Assembly (NCBI RefSeq): GCF_052324685.1 | Contig: NC_135228.1 | Coordinates: 16,568,611 to 16,632,610 of the forward strand | DNA length: 64,000 bases | Direction of reading: 5' to 3' | Source of the DNA: Brachyhypopomus gauderio | Lineage: Eukaryota > Chordata > Actinopteri > Gymnotiformes > Hypopomidae | In this document: positions 31,122 through 41,715 of the stretch, one piece after another | Position numbering within the stretch: the first letter of the stretch is position 1 | Layout: the number at the start of each line of letters is the position of its first letter | The notes under the pieces: generated by a model | The model's input: the letters and a program-made list of their open reading frames with translations, nothing else | Databases searched by the model: none | What the model was told of the DNA's origin: nothing | Translations under genes and position numbers: made by a program

Positions 31122-32090
31122 TCAGGGTACATTGACTTTTGGTTTGAATTTTCTAGCACCATAGCAGAAGTAATACATGAACAAGTGCCGTACAGTATCG
31201 TCTCTCAGCTCGTAGATCAGTGGGCTGAGAAAGCGAGGCAGAACAAGCACGAACAGGAAGTTCAGATAGCGCAGGTGTGTAAAGAGAACAACATCACTTC
31301 CTATCATTACATAAAGAGCTCGCTCGATGGTTCCATGCAAAAAAGAGGTTAGACACAGGCCCAACTGAATGAAATGCAGCAACACAGTCCTGTGGGATTT
31401 CTTAGCAGAGTCTTTGTTGGAAGAAACAGACCTGGCTGTGATTAAAATGCTGATGTAAGTAAACATGATGATCACTGTGACTGAAACAAAATAACACACA
31501 CTGAATCCATTGTATACATCAAGTTGCCATGGCTTCATGAATATCTGATTTCGAATGCAGTTTATCTGAATAGTGAAAAAGTTAGGGTCCATCACTGCTG
31601 CAAAAAGGACATCAACCAAAATGTTAATGCTGCCAAGGCACCAGATCAAACCAATGGCAAGGTAAGTCCTTTTCTGAGTGGCTATTTCAATGTGTCTCAG
31701 AGGGAAGCAAATAGCTACGTACCGCTCCAGTGACATCAAAGCCAGGTTTAACGGTGCATTATGAAATGTTGTAGTGGTTAGAAAGATGATGAAGGAACAA
31801 GCAGCCTTTGCCAGTTTAAGGAGGGCCTGGGCCATGAGATAGAGCAAACTGGCGAAAAGCAGGTGGACAGAGTCATTTAAAAGCATGTGGGCAAAGAGAA
31901 TATAGCGTGGAGTCTCCTTAAAAATACACTTACACATCAGAGCATAGAACATGATGCAGTTTACATATGTACAAAACATGATCAGTAATGTTGCAACCAT
32001 ATATTTAGACACACCTGCCTCATTTGAATTCACATTGAACAGTTGATTAAATATCAAATCATTCACAGTGCTTTTGTTAGTACCTGCCAT
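31122..32090 (-). CDS. Odorant receptor, teleost OR131-2-like, copy 2
   Basis: Intact 322-codon single-exon gene, tandem duplicate of the gene at 7164-8132 and of equal length without indels. It keeps the N-glycosylation site NKS, C98, SLERYVAIC after TM3 and seven hydrophobic helices. By my count 28 residues differ (about 91% identity). Changes concentrate in the extracellular N-terminus (residues 14-30), the loop before TM5 (DPNFF..NCIR..I) and the region before TM7 (MIGSDVVLF). Those are places where ligand contacts are expected. One change is at a usually conserved spot: SPLIYELRDD replaces SPLIYGLRDD at the end of TM7. The frame is open, so it is probably functional, with a shifted odour range at most inferred. 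Confidence 0.87.
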   Translation of the reverse strand: MAGTNKSTVNDLIFNQLFNVNSNEAGVSKYMVATLLIMFCTYVNCIMFYALMCKCIFKETPRYILFAHMLLNDSVHLLFASLLYLMAQALLKLAKAACSFIIFLTTTTFHNAPLNLALMSLERYVAICFPLRHIEIATQKRTYLAIGLIWCLGSINILVDVLFAAVMDPNFFTIQINCIRNQIFMKPWQLDVYNGFSVCYFVSVTVIIMFTYISILITARSVSSNKDSAKKSHRTVLLHFIQLGLCLTSFLHGTIERALYVMIGSDVVLFTHLRYLNFLFVLVLPRFLSPLIYELRDDTVRHLFMYYFCYGARKFKPKVNVP

Positions 32091-32775
32091 TGATTACAGC
32101 AACAAAACAAAACAACCTAGTACTATTTCTACAGGAATCTGGTGAGGCCAAACTGCAAGCAAAATCAAGGTAATCAACAGAAATGTACTAGAAACATGCA
32201 GAAATTTGCTAAGAGTGTTAAAACACTTTTAAAAAGCAAATATGATTTTTGGTATATCCAAGAGAATGCAATCGTGTGTTGCTTCGTCCATTATGAGTTA
32301 CAAAAGTTAAAGGTACTGGAGTTGTGAACATTTCAGGCGTGTGTCTGACATTTTATATTTGGCAGTGACATCATTGTCTCACTTCCTGCTATGTAATAGT
32401 ATGTAGCTGAGAAAATCCACCAAATATGTAATCTGTGATCAATTCAATCAATCGTTAGTTATAAGAAGTAGTTTTAATATATTTTAACACATTTTGGTAT
32501 ATGATTTTATAATTATGGTGTCTTCACTATTATTTTTAAGTTTAGAAAAGAAAAAAGCCGTAAAATTACAGTAGATTTAATTGATTAAAACAGTATAAGA
32601 TAAGTAAGTGATATAAAATATGATGTGCTGAACATAAATAGCACTTCATGTAGCACATCATATTTTATATTATTCACATTTGCTCCCTTTGTTCTTGTCA
32701 AAGAAGTTGTATTAATGTCTGGCCACCAGAGGGCCTCATTGCTGGAATTCTCTGAGTTGTTCTGTTTACTTATCA
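32091..32775. other. Upstream region of odorant receptor 2, end of unit 2
   Basis: Putative promoter side of the minus-strand receptor, matching 8133-8890. The match runs through the inverted repeat at 32611-32670 and ends in GAGTTGTTCTGTTTA at about 32770. After that the sequence is unique, which I take as the original right edge of the duplicated segment. Confidence 0.6.
32611..32670. repeat. Conserved 19-bp inverted repeat upstream of receptor 2
   Basis: Arms 32611-32629 and 32652-32670 are identical to those at 8790-8849, with the same 22-base loop. Both arms stayed perfect while the flanks of the two copies acquired indels. Confidence 0.75.
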
Positions 32776-35575
32776 CACACAGCTTCTTACTCTCAGTTAC
32801 ATCATCTCACTATATAATGGCTCTTCATACTCACAGTCTTCACAAAGCATTGCCAACATTTTGCCTTCAGCAAACCAAGCTATCTTCTACTACTGGTATT
32901 CTACTAAGTCACCATTTACTACAACTCCCAGAATCCCATGCTCAACCAATCATTCACTTGCTCTGCTTCACTGGATTGTTGATCACAGGTGTTCCTTATC
33001 ACACTTGCCTATTTCCACCTGCATGTTTGACTCATCTATTTTAGATTTTTCCAGCCTTTACACACACAATCAGGCTCACACACAATGTATAATAAAAACA
33101 GAAGGGAATTTTTCTAAATGGATTTGTAATATGTCATCTGGGCAGTTTGATTTATTTTCACTGTTGTGAATGAATGACCTTTGGGAGGGTTGGAACCTTT
33201 ATACATATTGAATGCTAGTGTGTTAAAATAGTGATGCAAAGTGCACGCATGCTTAGAGACTCTATGGATTCTTTCAAAACTCACACAAAACACAATGTTT
33301 GTGGCAGGGCATTCAGGCTATCAGCAATTACAGGACAACATCTGTCTGATATTGTCTATGTTCCCATTCTCATCTAAAGTTGAGCAAGTTGATTTGTGGG
33401 AGTCAGGTGGTTGAGGCCTCCTGCTGCATTTAAAACCAGTATCCCACTCTCAGTTATCACCTTCAGGATGGGAGTAACAACAGCCATGGCGATCACAATC
33501 CAATGGTGGGCGTGGTTATGAAGGAAGAGCAACCAATGGGAAGTAGCCAGTGTCAATGCCAAGAGGTCGCCATGCTGCTCTGGTGGCAGATTTACAAGTG
33601 TAGTGCATTCCCCTCCAGCACCAGACACAGTTGCATCATACTGACAGCCACTGTCCAGCCATGATACCCAGCAGTTGTGCCAAGTATGGTTCCCTAATAC
33701 CACTTGTATTGTAGTGTGGTAGATGGATGCATTCATTCTTTGCTGTTGGTAAATCCCATGAACCACTGATGCTACCTCACATTCTTGGGTCATGTCATGC
33801 CTCAGTCATCAACAAGTCCTTATATGTTCCTTTTCTCTTCCAAAGTTGATTTTTCAGTGTAGCCCATTTACCTGGAATAGTGGCCCTAACCACTTTATTG
33901 TGGAGTTTGGTTCACTACTTTCCTGACTGTGGAATGTAGGGGCACTTTCCAGTTTACCTTTAAGAGCTTCCAATCCTCTTGCACTGCCTGACTTGCCAAA
34001 CATGTTCTTTGGTGTGACTCATTTTGTATTGTTATGAAACTTGACATCACAACTTCATGTCTACCCTAGATTTTGATACACTTCTTCCTAAAGACTTGCT
34101 GCAAAACTGATCTGTGACCTTGTAACTGCTACACTTCTGATCAGATCAGGTCTCTGGGCAGCATGTCCATCAAAAGTTGTATTGTCATATTAATCGGTTG
34201 CAAGCCTGAATTGTAGCACCAAATTTGTGTGCAAATTAATATATTTGAATCTATCTTAGAATTACGTCACATATTTGTATATTTTTGTCTGTGACTTCAA
34301 AATTGAAATATAGCTGTTATTATATTTTGTCATTGAAATCTTATAAATATATAATGAGGTTAAGAGTCTCATTCTACAAATTGTCAGATTTAAAATACAA
34401 GCACATATTTGTTTTACAAGTTTCTATATATATATATATATAGATTTTGTTTAGGTTCTCATACTGATAAAAGTACAGGTTTTATTATCATAATAAGCTC
34501 TCATATCAGATTCATAATTGTTGGTCTCAGGCAACTGGCTGAGAATACACTGGCAAACTTTTTCCAAGAAAGACTCCAGATGGCGCTAAGTAACCTAACG
34601 TTACATATTCCCATTAAGATGTGAATAAATTATAAATGTATTCTTTGAGATTTTTAGGGACACTTCAGAATGAATAAACCAGTCACATCTGAGTTTTAGA
34701 AGTAATGAAGATCAGGAAGCAACTCTGTTTATGAGCGCTACAGTACTGCAAACAAGAGTATAAGAAACTATTAACCACTGTATACACTTCATTGTGAACT
34801 AGTGAAAGAAGTTCAGCTGTCATTAAAGCACAAAGTGAGGCAGGCATAACTAGGTTTCTAACATTGTCTGCATAAACACTCTCATGTAAGTCTAACAGTG
34901 TTTCCTAGATCTGGAATTTCTTTATATTATTAATTGAGGGACTGCAAACATTGTTACACTTTGTTTTAGTGTTAGAGAGAGTGAGATAAGTGTAATTTGA
35001 GAAAGTGACAGAGAACACTTTGTTCCTGGGTTCTTGATGCAAATACACAGGAAGATTAGATCTTGCACTACATGCAAACAAGGACATCTAATCTAAGAGT
35101 GACACATGACAAGGTGTCACAAAGCACAGGCATGATGGCACAAACCCGCAATTCTCAGGTCAAAGACTACAAACTACTACAGACTACAGTTAAAGTCTAC
35201 AGACTATACTAAAAAAGAACTGTAGAATAGTTTACTACAGTCACAATGGGCACTACCAGTGCTGCAGACAACAGTACTGACGTGGTGTCTGTGTGCTGGT
35301 AAGAAGTGCCTCCTGTCTGTGTTGTGTACCGCCTGGTCTGTGCTGTGCATGCCAGCAGAACATGGCTGACCTTATCATAGTCAAACAGAGTTTAGGAAAG
35401 TTTCAATCCATTACAGCAACTACATTCAGAGTACCATCCCCTATAGCAATCTCTATAGGTCTAATCTGTATTGATTTCTTGTTTTGTTTGAGATGTTATT
35501 AATGGCACTAGCATTCTTTATGAAATAGTGTGATGGCAAAAATATCTGGTACCAGTTTTTGCCTTTGCCATCAGG

Positions 35576-35720
35576 ACTAGTCAGGTCTTTATCGGGACTA
35601 GTCAAGTCTTCATCAGTACTATGGTCAGGTCTTTATCAGGACTAGTCAAGTCTTCATCAGGATTAGTCAGGTCTTTATCAGGAACGGTCAGGTCTTTATC
35701 AGGACTAGTCAGGTCTTCTG
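35576..35720. repeat. Minisatellite, about 20-bp unit
   Basis: About seven imperfect tandem copies of a unit like GGACTAGTCAGGTCTTTATCA, varying at CAGG/CAAG and TTTATC/TTCATC. No coding or known element is associated. Confidence 0.8.
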
Positions 35721-36324
35721 GGTGACTGTTCCCACTCCCTTACCCTCTCAAGTCCCACACTATGCTTGTTGTTTAAAAAGCTGTGCAGAGGGTTGTGTTG
35801 TGCCAAGAAAACATATTTGGTTAGTGCACTCTTTGAGAAACAGTACATAAATAAATCCTGTCTGTGTTACTTTTACAAGTGAGGGAGGAGAGAAGGAATG
35901 AGCACTATGGATATCATCTTAAAGTGAATTTTGGAAGCTGAACATAGGAAGGCTCACTGGACCAAGCTGTTAGAAATCAGAACAGTGGATCTTCAGGTTC
36001 TTGATGGTGTTTACTTTCTAGGCACTGAGATTTGTGGCCAGTAGTCATCATCAGTCACCAGTCAGCGAGAGATGAGAGAAGAGTGAGAATGGGAGGGGAT
36101 AATTGGTGAGCTTGTAAGTGTGAATGTTTTCCCCTCCTGACCTTGATAAGTGAGTTCCAGGACATTCAGCTCTGACTGTAAAAGATTTCCAGGACGGGCA
36201 AAGACTTGAGAAGGCACAGGGATATTCCTGAACCAAAGACGGACAAATCTGTGAATGAATCCAAACACATTAAGAAACACATCATTTTCTCCCAGCTGCC
36301 AGAGCTTTATACTGCTATTTCAGC

Positions 36325-36425
36325 TCTACTTTAGATCTACTTCAGTCTACTTCAGATCTACTTCAGTCTACTTCAGATCTACTTCAGATCTACTTTCAGT
36401 CTCTTTCAGATCTACTTTAGATTAA
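36325..36425. repeat. Tandem repeat of TCTACTTCAGA-like units
   Basis: About eight or nine copies of an 11-12 base unit (TCTACTTCAGA, TCTACTTTAGA, TCTTTCAGA). Low-complexity, non-coding. Confidence 0.8.
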
Positions 36426-36784
36426 CTTTGTTTTCTTATTCCTGTGCATCTCTTGCCACAGGCCTCGCATACCTAGCATCTAGCATGGCCTGGATTCTCT
36501 GGTTATGTCTATGACATTTGCTTTTTCATTGCTGAGATTTGAAACTGGAGTTTTCTGCAAATACAGTAGGACACATGCTTTTTAGGAATCAGATCACTGA
36601 AGGAATAAAGGTCTGATATCTTAAAATGCAATAGTTCTGGGATAGTTTTATAATTGTAGTTTGTAGTTTATAATAATTCTTAGGATTCTGTTACATGTTC
36701 TCACTCATTTCTGGTATTTGGAATGGGGAATTGCAGGTTCTGTCATGTTTCTGTCCAACCTCACCTTTTAGCAGACAGTATTAC

Positions 36785-36870
36785 TGTGAATTGTTCCATA
36801 CTTCAGGCAATCTTTGTTCCATACCTCAGGGAATCTTTGTTCCTTACTTTTGGGAATCTTTGTTCCTAGA
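36785..36870. repeat. Tandem repeat, about 25-bp unit
   Basis: Three imperfect copies of a unit containing GGGAATCTTTGTTCC and a variable AT-rich half. Non-coding. Confidence 0.7.
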
Positions 36871-37109
36871 TCAACAAGACGCACACCGTTTCCTCTGTTC
36901 TTCCTTCTTTGCATGTTTTGTGTGCATAAAATAACAATTGATTTAAATAACCTGGTGCTCTCTCTATTTCATCTTCTTATTAAGACGTCCAAATGTATTT
37001 CTTTAACCTTTTGTAGTACACTAAATACATGAATTGAACAAATAAGAGATACTTTCTTATTTTACCAAATAAGAGAAACTTTTTTAAACCTCAGGCAAAT
37101 TCCTAGTAG

Positions 37110-37330
37110 ACAGTTGTGAGGGTTAGGCAAAAGCACATGGGTGCAGGTAGATCAACATCTTGTCCAAACCTGTTCCCTTGTGCCCTCATTACTATCTTTA
37201 TGAATAATGTATGGCTTATCTGTCTGTTATGTGTTCGGTTACGTCATAGTTGTCAAACACTGGTCCTTCTGGGACGCTCTCTGGTGCATTCCGTCTCTAT
37301 GGAAAAGAACTCAGGAACTCTGGAGAAAAA
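37110..37330 (+). repeat. Old dispersed repeat, copy 1
   Basis: Aligns by eye with 41510-41715 over about 200 bases. Shared landmarks are the CTCATTA.TA.CT.TATGAATAAT core, then a TGT.AAACACTG block and a GGGACNC.CT block. It ends in a conserved TCT.TGGA segment. It is diverged and has no frame. It could be an old SINE-like repeat or a segmental copy. Confidence 0.5.
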
Positions 37331-38498
37331 AGCATGAGCTTACATAGACCAATAGTCTTCAGTGCCACACCTGACACAAGCTTACTGAGAAATTGCAACT
37401 AAACTCAGTCCATTAGGAATTTTTATCCACTCAGACAAAGACGTAAATATTTTGCTCGCAAATATTGTCCCAGTAGGCATCTGGACAGCAGTCTTACACT
37501 GATCAAAATTTTTCTTGTTGTTTTTTTGACACAAAGTCTGTCCCGCAGTTGTCCATATATACATTCCTAATATGCATCATTCTCACCTAACAAGTGTTTA
37601 ACTTGTTATCAATGTGGTGAGCAATAAAGAGAATCAAGTGTGCTGCTTTGTCTTGTCTGGTGAACTTAGTCACCCCTAATTGACATGTTACATGTTAAGA
37701 ATGTAATAACAGGTGTTATTTCTCAGAGACCATTTGTTTGCGACCAGCCCTGTCCTGGCTGCTGTATTTCAGGTGCAGTCGGTGCTAATGTAGAAGAAAA
37801 ATGTAAGAATCATACTGTTCTTCTTCTCACAGTCACCGTCATACTATGAACTCAAACGTAACAATTAGGGCACAGATCATATACTTTTTTGTAATGTGTA
37901 GCTTGTATATCTCCATAAAGTAACATTATAGCATCGTGAAATACTTTTTGTTCTGAGCATTTTGACAAAGTTGTGACGAGCAGCTGGCCATAACAGCCAT
38001 GTCACTGTTGATTTTCTTCTCTGATGTTTCCTTTTTGGCCTTCTGAGGATATGATCCATATAACATGTAGACATGTTCCTTTTCTACTCACTTCTGCATG
38101 AGGGCAGAGAAGAACAGCAGTTGCTGTGGTTGATGAGTGCACATTAGTCATAGATATATCACGCTGCCTAGAACTAAACAGACAAAACAAAACTGATATT
38201 TCAAGTTTACGTTTATTAATGTTCATGTCAGATTAGGTCAGAGCCTTTCAGCTCCATTACGTATCAGGTATCAGTGTCATCATGTAATCATCATAAATCT
38301 TATTTCACTTCTTGAGCTTTTACTGATTAGCAAATTAGGTGGTGTTGCAGGCCTGAAATAAATACATTTGGTCTACTAAAATATGTAGGTTGACAATCAT
38401 CTGATTAACATTTAAACAAACAATCATGCATCTGAAGAATTTGCAACATTTTAACAGTCCTGTCCTGGTCTTTAAATGGTTTAATAGCAACCTGACCC

Positions 38499-38587
<89 letters not shown>
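38499..38587 (+). repeat. (ATT)n microsatellite
   Basis: A pure TTA/ATT run of about 89 bases. The poly-Asn and poly-Leu frames across it are artefacts. Confidence 0.97.
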
Positions 38588-39124
38588 GACGCAGACGGTT
38601 TAGACAAATATACAATTACTTGAATATTTAACAGGAAAACAGCTCTATCTTTCATTGTTTAGAAAGAAATATCTGCTAATGTCCAAGCCAGGAAATGTGG
38701 TATTTGTCTCCATCTGCAGACTGTAAAGAATTTTCTCTGGCGATGGCAAAGTAGCCAACATTACTTGAGCCCTTCTTGAGCCTGGTGTCATCATTATTTT
38801 TTCTTACATTTGATGTTGCTTTGAATTGTTGATTTATTAACTGATTAAGAGTAGAGAAAACGCATTATCACATTATCACATTATAATAAACACAAGTTTA
38901 ATGAATTTGTATTCTGAAAATAATAATCTACGCAGTTACCTAAGGTTATGTTCAGACTAAATGAAAAAAATACACTTAGTGTAATTTGAAAATATTTGTA
39001 TACATAAAAATGAAACATTTTTCTTTTTGTACAAGATCACATTTCAGGAAGCACTGTAAATCTGAGTCCTCAATTCTTCCACAACCTACTAGTCAACTCC
39101 CTGCAGGACACCTGCACACTTTGA

Positions 39125-40099
39125 TCAATGTAGCCTGACCACCGGCTTCACCTTGTTTGCACCATAGCAGAGGTAGTACTTGAACAAGGGCCGTAACGCG
39201 TCATCTCTCAGTCCGTAGATCAGTGGGCTGAGGCAACGTGGTAGGATCAGGATAATGAGGAAGTTCAGATAGCGCAAGTGTATAAAAAGAGAGCTATCGC
39301 TTCCAGTCATCAAATAAAGCATCTTCTCTATAATGCCGTACAGAAAGGAGGTGAGACACAGGCCCAGCTGTATGAGATGCAGCAGCACAGTCCAATGGGC
39401 TTTCCTAGCAGAGTCTTTATTGTTTGTAGACACAGACCTGGCCGTGATCATGATGCTGATGTATGTGAAAATGATGATCGCTGTCACTGAAACAAAATAA
39501 AGAACTTCGAATCCTTGAGCCATATCAGCCTGCCACTTGGCCACAAAAAGCTTCTCCCTTGTGCAAAACGTGCTCTTAAATAAATGGTTGGGATCAGTGA
39601 TGAGCTCGTACATGATGTCTGGCATTATGTTCAGGCAGCTGAGGAACCAAATGGCTCCTAGCGCAATGCCCGTGTTTCTCTGAGTGGCAAAGGTGCCGTA
39701 CCTCAGAGGGAAGCGGATGGCTGCGTAACGCTCCAGTGACATTACAGCCAATGTCAGAGGTGCATTGTTGAATGTGCAGGTGGAGATGAGGACTAACAAT
39801 GAACAGATCCCTTTGGCTACACTGGCGAGAGCAAGAGACATGGCATACATGATGGTAGTGATTAGCAGGAGGACGGAGTCATTGAGAAGCATGTGAGCAA
39901 ACAGAATGTACCGGGTTGTCTCGTTAAAGGCAGGCTTGCTCCTCAGAGCAAAAAGCATTATGCAGTTTATACAGACAAAAAACACAGACATTAGGACCAC
40001 CACCGCAATCTTAGTCCCAGTGGCGGCGTCAAAGTCCACCTTGTAGATCTGCTGATAGGTGAACGCCACCTGGAGATCTGTGATGTTGATTTTCGCCAT
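39125..40099 (-). CDS. Odorant receptor, teleost OR131-2-like, divergent member
   Basis: Intact single-exon gene. I place the start at the Met of MAKINITDLQV (40099), giving 324 residues, close to the 322 of its neighbours and with an N-glycosylation site (NIT) just inside. An upstream Met at 40180 would add 27 charged residues without parallel in the paralogues. The seven helices carry the family marks: HMLLNDSVLLL in TM2, SLERYAAIRFPLR after TM3, and SPLIYGLRDD at the end of TM7. The loop AARSVSTNNKDSARKAH-like segment before TM6 is also shared. It is clearly more distant from the duplicated pair than they are from each other, so it is an older paralogue. The role would be odour detection at olfactory cilia. 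Confidence 0.87.
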   Translation of the reverse strand: MAKINITDLQVAFTYQQIYKVDFDAATGTKIAVVVLMSVFFVCINCIMLFALRSKPAFNETTRYILFAHMLLNDSVLLLITTIMYAMSLALASVAKGICSLLVLISTCTFNNAPLTLAVMSLERYAAIRFPLRYGTFATQRNTGIALGAIWFLSCLNIMPDIMYELITDPNHLFKSTFCTREKLFVAKWQADMAQGFEVLYFVSVTAIIIFTYISIMITARSVSTNNKDSARKAHWTVLLHLIQLGLCLTSFLYGIIEKMLYLMTGSDSSLFIHLRYLNFLIILILPRCLSPLIYGLRDDALRPLFKYYLCYGANKVKPVVRLH

Positions 40100-41136
40100 G
40101 AGCTGCTGACGTTCACACACAAGGCTTAGGAGATCATTTGCTGAATGGGATCTGCGACGTTCGACCTTTAAGGCGTTCACATGTTCGTTTAACTGGCCAT
40201 GGGGGAAGAAGAATCTGCCCTAACCCTAATCCTAGTCTGAGGCTGATCCAACTCCACATGCGGTTACCATTCCATGTGCTCTGCCCTCTGGTGTTCCACC
40301 ATACAGACATGAGCCCCACGCCCCTGGACTTATGTAGCCTGCACAGGGCCAGTCGTTGTCCCTGGTGGGAACCACCAACATGGATGTGTTGTTTATGAGC
40401 ATTGCTACTGAGCCAACTGTTTTATCAATTCTCAATTACATTGATTTCTGCCTTTAGCTGTAAGTTACTAAAGCATAAACTTCATATTAGTGAACTTTTA
40501 CCCATATTCAAATGTTTGCCCAGCCTAATAGACATAAGACATTTTACTTACTTGTATTAAGCATCCAGAAACGTGACAGAGAATTCACCCTAGGGTTGTT
40601 TGTTTTTTTTTGTTTTGTTTTTTTTTTTGCTTAAATTAAGGAATAGGCTCCAATGAGAAACTAAGGGCATAACTAAGAGCATTTAAAAGAAAACAGGGTT
40701 TATTAGAAGACACAATACAAGAAGTGACAATAAATACTTCTGAAAACATGAAAATATGGCACTGTAGAGTGCTAAGCAAGGCTATTGCACAGCACTAGAC
40801 TTTAGCACCAGTGGGGTTTAGAGTAAAGATCAGGAACAGGGGTGTGTAATGAATAATCCGCTGATTGAGAGTAATAAAGTGATCAGGGTGGAGAATGACC
40901 GGGTGCTGGCTGGGGTATGGCACAGACTGAACACAGGTTAAAAGGACCATGCACAATTATGACCATACAGAACTCTAGTTCTCATTCTTCACTCCTCATT
41001 TTGGTGCTTTATTCTATAATTTAAACCTGAAATTGTAGGAGACTCTTTACCACTACATTTACCACTACACTACTCTGGTTGGATCTTAACATTCAAAAAG
41101 CTCAGCAAGTAAATGGTCTTGGGCAGTCGTGTAAAT
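40100..41136. other. Intergenic, upstream of receptor 3
   Basis: No gene seen. T-rich stretches at 40590-40628 (TTTTTTTTTGTTTTG) are the only notable composition feature. The region upstream of receptor 3 shows no match to the conserved hairpin of the other two receptors. Confidence 0.5.
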
Positions 41137-41332
41137 GGGCAGTCGTGGCCTGGCAGTTAGGGAACTGGACTGACCGGAGGGTCGTGGGTTCTATTCCCAG
41201 ACCTGAGGCCATGACTGAGGTGCCCCTGAGCAAGGCCCTTAACCCTCAATTGCTCACTTGTATAAAAAATGAGATAAAAATGTAAGTCGGTCTGGATAAG
41301 GGTGTCTGCCAAATGCCATAAAAATGTAAAAT
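41137..41332 (+). mobile_element. tRNA-derived SINE, second tail type
   Basis: Head GGGCAGTCGTGGCCTGGCAG, B-box-like GTCGTGGGTTCTATTCCC, middle GACTGAGGTGCCCCTGAGC, then tail GAGATAAAAATGTAAGTCGG, TCTGGATAAGGGTGTCTGCC. Same type as 10935-11127. Confidence 0.75.
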
Positions 41333-41509
41333 GTCTTGAAATGGGAAGTAAATGTTGAAAGGGAACAAATGGATTTTTATTCAGTTACATGCAATCACAA
41401 TTCCTTTAATCATTTGACTTTTCCAATGAAGATGCATAGATACTACAAACTACAGAGAGATAAACTGGCTTTACACTTTAAAGGCCTCAAGTTCTGTTGT
41501 TGTTCTGTT

Positions 41510-41715
41510 GTTGGGCAAGTAGACACTCATGAGTATTGCCTCCAACAGGCCCTGCAAACCTGCCCCTGGTGCTCTCATTATTACGTCTATGAATAATTTA
41601 TGCCTCACTTGTCTATCATGTGCTAAATTCTGTCATAGATGTGCAAACACTGTCTCTTTTGGGACACACGCTATTGCACATTCAGACTCTGTGGACAAGA
41701 AATTGAGTTGGACAA
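41510..41715 (+). repeat. Old dispersed repeat, copy 2
   Basis: Partner of 37110-37330, same strand and same order of conserved blocks, for example CTCATTATTACGTCTATGAA and the GTGCAAACACTG block. Diverged and non-coding. Confidence 0.5.

Larger units (their letters stand above)
32776..39124. other. Intergenic region between receptors 2 and 3
   Basis: 6.3 kb of AT-rich DNA without a recognisable gene. It contains minisatellite-like stretches at 35576-35720, 36325-36425 and 36785-36870, an ATT microsatellite at 38499-38587, and an old repeat at 37110-37330 that resembles 41510-41715. A 139-codon minus-strand frame at 33374-33793 matches nothing I recognise. Confidence 0.6.

Noticed and set aside
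33374-33793. 139-codon minus-strand frame ending in a hydrophobic segment
   Set aside because: It has an N-glycosylation site and a membrane-like end but no recognisable family signature, no partner exon and no support from a second copy. It could be a decayed retroelement fragment or chance.
38335-38655. Frame with a long Asn run
   Set aside because: It is the ATT microsatellite read on the minus strand.
40100-40180. Upstream Met extending the third odorant receptor by 27 residues
   Set aside because: The extension is charged, has no counterpart in the paralogues and would put the glycosylated N-terminus far inside.
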